From the NCBI GenBank assembly GCA_964034945.1, contig OZ035962.1:90813650-90877649 (forward strand): a DNA stretch of 64,000 bases, read 5' to 3'. The number at the start of each line of letters is the position of its first letter. The stretch's first letter is position 1. The stretch is from Chrysopilus asiliformis (taxonomy: Eukaryota > Arthropoda > Insecta > Diptera > Rhagionidae). Shown piece after piece: positions 57,350 through 64,000 of the stretch. The position numbers were made by a program, and so were the translations under genes. The notes under the pieces were generated by a model. It saw only the letters and a list, made by a program, of their open reading frames with translations, ran no database searches and was not told the DNA's origin.

Positions 57350-58583
57350 CGTCGAAAGAAACCCATTTCAAATCTGTCTTTAAGATGGTCATCTCTTTAT
57401 TCATTATACCTCAATGGCAAATGATTTTCGATTTTTGAAAGCATTTTTTTTCTATTGTCAATTTAAGAAAAGTTTAGTTTAATTTGTCCTTGAGAGTGAT
57501 AGCCATTATTGAACATCCTTCGTCACAGTTTTTCATTGCCACTTAAAAAGGGATGCGATTAAGTCGAGGGTGAGTTACAAAATCCAATATTCTGTCGAAG
57601 ATTTTCCTTACCTGTCGACTTTCGAAAATAGCATTTCTCATCAGGGAATTAGCCCCCAATTGATTATTTATCATGCAGGCAGCGTACATTTGTTCGCCTA
57701 AGTGCTGACGATGGCCCTGCCATATGTTCTGGTGCCATTTATGTTTAAACCGGAGGATATATAGGGTACTCTCATACGAGCATATCGTGTATGTTGCTTG
57801 ACTGGAAAAGTGCAGGAACGCGTACGCGCGTAAAAAAATCATATGGGTGTCCTTGGGGAATTGCCGAGTGACAACAAACTTGATTTTGCTCTACTCGCTG
57901 CCAACGCAGTAAAATCGTCAAATGCTGCTGCACGAAAGTTTTTATGAAGATGAAATGTCAATAAAGTCTGTAATGGCACGATAAAGGACTGGAGTATTGT
58001 ATGTTGATCCAATATAGGCTTTTATGCCACCATCACACACTCAGCATTGATTTTTTTAAAAAAGACTTTGCAAGTTTCGTTCTTTGGACTGCAAAGTCTA
58101 AATTCTCGTAAAAAAAATTTCGACGTATTATTTTTACCCCAGCATTTAATCATGACTGTTGATGTTGACATTATTTTTGTGTGGTGTATCTGAGTTATTC
58201 ATGACTGGTGGCATTATTCCTATAATAGAACACGATTCTAGACATTATTTAAAAATATTGCAAGAAAAACTAGAAACACCTCAAACACATTTGATTTAAA
58301 CAATTTTTCGTGAAACAGGAATAGACAGACAGACAAGTTTATATTCAATTTCCCTTCATAATAGTCAGGTTCAAATTTTGTGCCCTAATTGGGATCCACT
58401 TCCACCGTAAGTCCACAGAAACCGAAACTAATGACAACAGCGTACCATTTTTTAATAAAGATATTTTTATTGCCCGTGCGTCGTAGGATAAGGGTGTAAT
58501 CGATACCTTAATGTGAAGAGGTCATAAGTGTAGAAACCACAGAACTATATAACATAGAACAACTGTCACCATACAAAGCTCTG
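57350..58583. other. No gene seen
   Basis: AT-rich. A 99-codon minus-strand frame at 57543-57842 is unrecognised. A short GACAGACAGACAAG Helitron-like remnant lies at 58324-58340. Confidence 0.35.
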
Positions 58584-58877
58584 CTCAAAAATGGTCCCAA
58601 CAGTATTTTCCTCTTTATCGTACTTGAACGTATCCACTGAACTGTATAAGGTCGCGAAATTCGAATTTAGTTTGCCGAGAAATTCAAATTTCACAACTTT
58701 GAGACTAACTTTAGGCGCAAACAAATAACTTTAGGCGCCAACACCATTCCGAAAGTCTATTTTACTTTGACAGCTCACGGTTTAAACGAGAGGACTATAT
58801 TTATTTTCATACGGTTATCTCGCTCTTACTTGACTCGTTTTGATTCACTGAACTGTATTGAAATGGGACCATTTGAG
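58584..58877. mobile_element. Possible inverted-repeat element
   Basis: CTCAAAAATGGTCCCA on the left and CTCAAATGGTCCCA (complement) on the right, about 294 bp apart, with CACTGAACTGTAT just inside both ends in direct orientation. Short repeats and no duplication make this tentative. Confidence 0.35.
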
Positions 58878-58931
58878 ACAGCAAATCGAGCGATCTAGTA
58901 TATCTATGGTAGAAACATTTTATGACTATTC

Positions 58932-59032
58932 AAACATTTTATGAATATTACAACGTTTGAAAAGCTTTTTCATCGATATTAACTGTTTTTAAAACATTTT
59001 ATAAATATTACAAAGATTGAAAAGCTTTTTCA
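58932..59032 (+). repeat. 60-bp tandem duplication
   Basis: AACATTTTATGAATATTACA followed by TTGAAAAGCTTTTTCA occurs twice at an exact 60-bp period (58932 and 58992), with few differences. Confidence 0.85.
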
Positions 59033-59175
59033 GGAGAAAACAAAATGGCCGACGCATGACCAGATTTTAATAAAATCATACAAAACGTGTCACTCATCTT
59101 CTTTGAAAGAGCTTAGAAAAAAATACTTTGAGCGTATATTGTCAACTGAGGAAGACAAAATGGCTGATGCATGGC
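59033..59175 (+). repeat. Imperfect 115-bp duplication
   Basis: ACAAAATGGCCGACGCATG (59040) recurs as ACAAAATGGCTGATGCATGG (59155), preceded in both by GAGRARRAC-like text. Two synonymous-looking changes (GCC GAC to GCT GAT) are worth noting, although no long open frame spans the pair. Confidence 0.5.
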
Positions 59176-59222
59176 AACAAGAAGTACCCAAGCAACCATT
59201 TTGCAATTCAGGTTCAAATGTG

Positions 59223-59517
59223 GCGCTGGTCGCAAAGTGACGGCTGCAAATCCTTTTATGTGACGGTTGCCTTGTGAGGGGTCACAAAAAAACCGGTTGC
59301 ATCTAAGTTACTTTGTAACCCATTACTCAGTTATTTGAAATTGGTTACTTTGTAACCACTCACAACGAAACCGTCGCAAATTGGTCACTTTATGACTGGC
59401 CGTAAAAAACCGGTTGGAAATGGATTATTTTGAACCTGTCCCAAAAAAAACTGTTGCGTATTGGTTACTTTGTTTCCGGCCACAAGAAAGCATTTCAAAT
59501 CGGTTATTTTGTAAAAG
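59223..59517 (+). repeat. Degenerate 40-bp minisatellite
   Basis: Units of about 40 bp with core AAATTGGTTACTTTGTAACC and a tail like GGCCACAAAAAACCGTTGC. Cores start at about 59343, 59383, 59423, 59463 and 59502, with two or more decayed units to the left. Each core contains the small palindrome GGTTAC-TTT-GTAACC. The array ends directly at a family B element. Confidence 0.75.
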
Positions 59518-59520
59518 TGA

Positions 59521-59745
59521 AAATCATATAGAAGTATATTAGATTTGGTACACCGTTTGTAACGCCTCGGACGTATCGACGGACTCAAAAACGAATTACG
59601 CTAGGATGTTTGGTATGGCAAAAGATTTTGAATACTGCATGTTCTTCCGTCCGTCCGTTTGTTTGCCCTGTTCACGAACAACATAACTTTCGAAAGTATT
59701 GAGCTAGAGACTTAAAATTTTATACTTTGGACCAATGAATTCTTA
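59521..59745 (+). mobile_element. 5' fragment of family B element
   Basis: ATCATATAGAAGTATATTAG, then CCGTTTGTAACGCCTCGG, a very short CCGTCCGT run (59649-59660) and ACATAACTTTCGAAAG-TATTGAGCTAGAGACTTA. The 3' half is missing. Confidence 0.6.
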
Positions 59746-60939
59746 CTTACAGCGTTTTCCGTTGTACACTTGTGGTATAAGTTGACATTGACGTTACACT
59801 TGATCTACCACATATTTCTTTCCTTCTTCGTATATTGATTTTACTTAAACCTTGTTTCACAAAAAAAAAAAAAAATTTTTATAAATTTTTATGAAGCGTA
59901 TCTCTTGTAGCTTTGTCTCATTCATGCAAAAATACAAATATATTTAAATGTTCATCATAAGAACTCCATCTTTTCGATTAAATTCATTTTTCTCGTTCTC
60001 ATATCGATCCATTATTAACTTCAGACACTAAACATTTTTTTAACGAGAAACCAGAAGGAAAAGCATATTGTAGTCACTATGTAACTTTCATCCCCTTATT
60101 CCATTGTTAAACTTGTATAATGTTCAACTAAGTGTTATAAAGAAATAGTTTCTCTCCCTATATTCCAAACGACCACGATACGAATGGTGACAATCTGACA
60201 CAATCAGTATCAAATGAAAAATGTATTCTTACTGGAAATCATTATATTTTGTCGCATCCCAGCCATTAGTGGATATTCGTTTGCTATTCGATTGCTTGGG
60301 GTTGCAATGGGCTAACAATAATACAAAACACAAGTTTTCAAAAACGTACATTTTCACTCATTTTCTTTTAACGATGGCTCTAATTTACTGTGTTTTCAGA
60401 AGTGAAACTAAATCAAGTACTTACTACTACTGCTTGTGCTTGTGTACAGTGCTTTACTTGATTTTATTTTACGTACGAAATCATTGAACTTTACTGAATT
60501 CATCCATTTGCCATGCATATCCATTCATTCATCCCTCTATCCATCTGTTGGCGGCACCATTGATTGACTGTGACTGAGGGCGTAGGACGATGAGTTCAAT
60601 GATTTCCTCCCCCGTTTCGGAAAAACGAGGAAAATCCACTGCTCAAAAGTATCGTCACACGAGAGGAAGCAATTAACAACTGCATTGACAAATGATTCTC
60701 CTTTTCAAATGGATTTTCCCAATAGGTCCTGTGAATGTTGGGTGACGATGTTGTCGTATCCTCATGGTGTTGTGTCGAGCATAGTTCAAAAGTTGATTTA
60801 AAATTGTTACTAGTGACTCAAATATTGGAAAGTTAGTCAGAAAAAGGTTTCAAAGTTATTTCAAAGTTAGTCAGAAAAAGGTAATTCTATAAAATTCTAC
60901 ACAGCTAAAGAGTTTGATTTTTCCAAATCCAAAAATTAT
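59746..60939. other. No gene seen
   Basis: AT-rich. An 88-codon plus-strand frame (60221-60487) has two hydrophobic stretches but no recognisable family. A 20-bp direct repeat AAAGTTAGTCAGAAAAAGGT occurs at 60829 and 60863. Confidence 0.35.
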
Positions 60940-61670
60940 TGACATTTCATTCATGGACATTTTTACTTTCCTCTGCTATAGAGGGGAAAGTATTGTTCTC
61001 ATGATGGTGACCGATTCGAGAAATAGAAACTTTCTGATCAGTACAAAATCCACTTCAAGCAAAATAATTAGGAGGTCTCTCTGTCTGTCTGTCTGTCGGT
61101 TTATCGGTCTGTCTGTCAGTCTGTCTGTCGGTCTGTCTGTCGGTCTGTCTGTCGGTCTGTCTGTCGGTCTGTCTGTCGGTCTGTCTGTCGGTCTGTCTGT
61201 CGGTCTGTCTGTCGGTCTGTCTGTCGGTCTGTCTGTCGGTCTGTCTGTCGGTCTGTCTGTCGGTCTGTCTGTCGGTCTGTCTGTCGGTCTGTCTGTCGGT
61301 CTGTCTGTCGGTCTGTCTGTCGGTCGGTCTGTCGGTCTTTCTGTCGGTCTGTCTGTCGGTCTGTCTGTTGGTTTGTCTGTCGGTCTGTCTGTCGGTCTGT
61401 CGGTTTGTAGGTCCGTCTGTCTATCGGTCTATTTGTCTGCCAGTCTATCAGTCTGTCTGTATGTCTGTCGGTCTATCTGTCGGTCTGTCTGTCGGGCTGT
61501 CTGTCGGGCTGTCCGTTTTACATGTCCTAAATAACTCTAGAACGCTTTGAGCTAGCGACTTGAAATTCTTTGTAAACGAGCTTTACGAAAATAGTAGTTT
61601 TTTATCAACTTTTGGAAAAGTAACGTGTGCTAAAATGGGTACCTGCCAAACAGTTGTTTTTTTTGTTTTT
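60940..61670 (+). mobile_element. DINE-1-like element, family C copy 2
   Basis: The 5' block TTTCCTCTGCTATAGAGG then GGAAAGTATTGTTCTCATGA (with a hairpin CCTCT-GCTAT-AGAGG), GATCAGTACAAAATCCAC, a very long array, then GAGCTAGCGACTTGAAATTC and a short 3' part. It is truncated at its 3' side, where a family A copy follows. Confidence 0.6.
61075..61512 (+). repeat. Long 12-bp array (GTCTGTCTGTCG)n
   Basis: About 437 bp, homogeneous from about 61116 to 61330 as a 12-bp unit of two GTCT and one GTCG, then increasingly mixed with ATCG, GTAT and GGGC variants. This is the longest GTCY-type array in the window. The long Ser-Val-Gly-Leu frame across it is an artefact. Confidence 0.95.
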
Positions 61671-61718
61671 ATTTAAAAATCTCATGAAAACTTTGCCTTT
61701 TTGGGAACAAATGAATAT

Positions 61719-62310
61719 TAAACATAACAAAAGCTATAATTGCCAATCTGGCAATTATTGAAAACCCGTATGGTGATATTCGTATGAAAATTCGAACAGT
61801 TGTACCTAAATTCCACTTTGAAGTCAAACTTTCCAATAAGATTTTTTTAAATTTATTCCAATCGCATTTTGATGTATGGGAGTTTTTTGTAGAACCATAT
61901 TCTAAATAACTTTTGTTCTTGGACTTTTTTGATAAGATGCACATATTTTGAGATATTCACAAAAACCCTTTTCGTTTGTATGGGGGGTACCCCCCCTAAT
62001 GGTCCATTCTTGCCCGTTAACGAAATTAGCCTCGCATTTTACGAAAAACGGATCTTTGCAAACTTTCAAGTCTCTAGCTCAATCCGTGCGCCCGCAATCC
62101 GCGCCACAGACGGACGGACGGACAGACAGACGGACAGACAGACGGACAGACAGACAGACGGACAGACGGACGGACATGCAGAAATTAATTATTTTTATCA
62201 TTCTAAACACACTGGTGTAATTCATTTTTGTGTGTGATGACGGGATCTTGGCGTTACAAATGGTAAAGCAAAGTTAATATACCCTTTGGTTTCACCATAC
62301 GGGTATAAAA
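61719..62310 (-). mobile_element. DINE-1/HINE-like element, family A copy 4
   Basis: On the minus strand: ACCCGTATGGTG (62293-62304), the GCGTTACAAATGG/CCATTTGTAACGC block, an array (62107-62177), GCGGATTGCGGGCGCACGG and the conserved 3' half. It ends with CACCATACGGGT (61763-61774 as complement) and a stem-loop AATTGCCA-ATC-TGGCAATT (plus-strand sense). With copy 1 it is the best-preserved family A copy. Confidence 0.75.
62107..62177 (-). repeat. (GTCY)n array in family A copy 4
   Basis: About 18 tetramers of GGAC/AGAC on the plus strand. Confidence 0.9.
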
Positions 62311-62345
62311 ATAAGAAAGGCTTCAATTGCCAGAGGCCAATCGTT
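62311..62345 (-). repeat. 3'-end fragment of family B element
   Basis: AAGAAAGGCTTCAATTGCCA then GAGGCCAATCG matches the family B 3' stem. It abuts family A copy 4, as at 28.8 kb. Confidence 0.5.
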
Positions 62346-64000
62346 TTCTCAAAGTTTGCAGATAGGCTTAACCCCTAAAACAAAAACTTCTATTTGAATC
62401 AGCAAAATTCCGCAAAATTTGTTCACAAAATTTTTGGCCGTGTAGAAATGTACAATAAAATAAAACGATTTCGTGATTTTTTATGTAGTAAATATCAAGA
62501 GCAATATCAATAAATGTTGATGATGATGTCAATGGTGTCGATTTGTAAGTAACTTTCAATTCTGGTATAAAAAAAACCTTAAATTGGGGAAGAATGGAGA
62601 AAAATGATAAAAATTCACTTTGAAGTGTACTCCGAGCAGAGGAACTACGTTTTAATGGTCATTAATTTTCACGTCCGAGAATTTCACTTGAAAAAAAAGC
62701 TGTAAAAGAAATGAAAAGTTCAAGGGAAAACAAATGGAAATATTCTACGGAACAAGAACATAAAATTTTCCACACCGAATGAAAAATGCTATAAATCAAT
62801 ACTTTGATCGGATGTCTAAACATTTCAACTGCAAAGCCATTTATTGTCATTTCTCATTGAGGATGTTGAAAATGTAGCTACTGTGTAGCATTAGATGGGA
62901 TATAATGGGGATAGGATGGCCATTGAGGCTTCAAAATTGTGAACGATTTTCATTTGAGTTTTCAAATCGAGGCGAGGCGACTTTTTTTTTTGTTGCGGGT
63001 GACTCCGGGCTGGAACGGATAAAGTACACTATCGTGGAGATGGCATTTTCCCAATAGTCATCATCATCATTGTAGTCGTCATCGTTATCATGATTACTAC
63101 TTTGGGACTCCTTATCGATTTATACTTTTTCATTTCTTAAATTATCCATTCTCAATTGTTAAGATACAACCATTCACATAGGATTTTTTTTCCTACTATT
63201 TATATAAAAGGATATTTCACGTCTCTCAAATGAATATTTTTAATGATGTATTCCAATTATTTTTACGAGAAACAAAAAATTGCCCTAATAATGACTTTGT
63301 AAATGTCAGCAGTGATATTTAAATTCAAATAATAAAAAAAATGTTTTCTGAAAATCGGCTCTCAACTTTTAAAATTTCATGAGAATTTCCATATGATTTA
63401 TTTAATCAACATTTTTTCATGTCAAGTAATAATTCATAAAACATATATTCAAAAGGTTCCTGTTGCTGCCAACGAACAAAAAAAAAACGCTGCTCATATT
63501 TCCGGGGATCCCGAATTACGTTCACTTTATGATTTCCCGCTATTGGAATTTATTCCCTGTAATTTTCCTGTATATTCTGTGAACAGTTTAATATCGCTTT
63601 TCCGGCATTTTTGGTTAATTGGCTCCATTGATGGAAAGTCAATTGAAGCTTTGTGAAGAATCTCCCGGAGAAAAGAGGAATATAACGAGATCTAAATTGT
63701 GTTTTGGAAACATAAAATTGGATAAATACTCCTTATTGGATGCCTGATTTACGGAATTCTTATAAATTTTCTTATCTTGATGATTTAACGTTATTACAAC
63801 TTTGAAGATATTTCTTTTATTCGGGGAAAAATGTCTATATTGGCTAACAGTTTCGGAGATAATTTACCATCGATGTAGATTGAAAAGGTTAACATAAATA
63901 TATTTTTAGAATAAAATTTATCGGTGTTAAATCTGTAGCAATTTTCAATTTATTGCAGACGCTTTACGTAATATTATCAAAGACACTCATTTTGCCGATT
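62346..64000. other. No gene seen
   Basis: AT-rich sequence to the end of the window. Short frames at 62368-62559, 62662-62850 and 63393-63656 are unrecognised. Confidence 0.4.

Noticed and set aside
1..64000. tRNA, rRNA, snRNA or CRISPR loci
   Set aside because: No cloverleaf with a proper T-loop, no rRNA core sequence and no spacer-repeat array was seen. The palindrome arrays at 25.6-27.4 kb lack the constant repeat and unique spacers of equal length that define CRISPR.

Overview
This window looks like a non-coding, transposon-dense stretch of an arthropod nuclear genome, most likely an insect and quite possibly a fly or midge. The signs are strong A+T richness, very short GT-AG introns (62 and about 79 nt in the two that can be read), no operons or ribosome binding sites, and a repeat fauna of Helitrons, DINE-1/mini-me-like elements with internal (GTCY)n arrays, piggyBac, pogo, mariner and PIF/Harbinger-type MITEs. 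The species cannot be named from the sequence. I recognise no conserved host protein gene, tRNA or rRNA. Almost all long open frames are translations of GTCY arrays or of transposon debris.

Left third (1-20 kb). A Harbinger-type MITE (1617-1745) is followed by three Helitron-type elements end to end (2094-3683). Next come a DINE-like element with a long GTCY array (6356-7036), a foldback MITE (7743-7912), a decayed Helitron (8515-8840), and a long featureless stretch. From 14.3 to 18.6 kb lie a MITE, a second DINE-like element, a G-rich tract, a third MITE, a Helitron and a fourth inverted-repeat element. One coding-like open frame of unknown identity sits at 19232-19441, minus strand.

Middle (20-46 kb). 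The most unusual locus is at about 25.6-27.4 kb. A two-exon gene of 162 codons, with a SAM-like N-terminus, is bracketed on both sides by arrays of a 19-bp palindrome (CCCAGTAAAATTTACTGGG). I read it as the cargo of a DNA transposon family that I cannot name. Around it lie many copies of three DINE-like families (A, B and C here). They share one layout: a short 5' motif, a GTCY array, then conserved sequence; A and B also have an inverted copy of the 5' motif and a 3' stem-loop. One A copy carries a retrotransposed insert with a target duplication of about 14 bp. A pogo-like element (33924-35452) keeps a PHD-like zinc finger. A piggyBac-like element (41572-42587) keeps an intron-containing C-terminus and sits inside a family B copy. 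A second TTAA-flanked element (43017-44777) contains a complete small Helitron.

Right third (46-64 kb). This holds possible hAT and LTR fragments, three inverted-repeat elements between 51.4 and 53.3 kb, and a very young mariner-type derivative (55691-56624). In the last, the 199-bp end, including the first 28 transposase codons, is repeated in inverted orientation. Further on are a palindromic MITE, short tandem duplications, a 40-bp minisatellite (59223-59517) and more DINE-like copies.

The genes do not form a pathway. Autonomous elements have decayed to non-autonomous relics, which have served as landing pads for one another.
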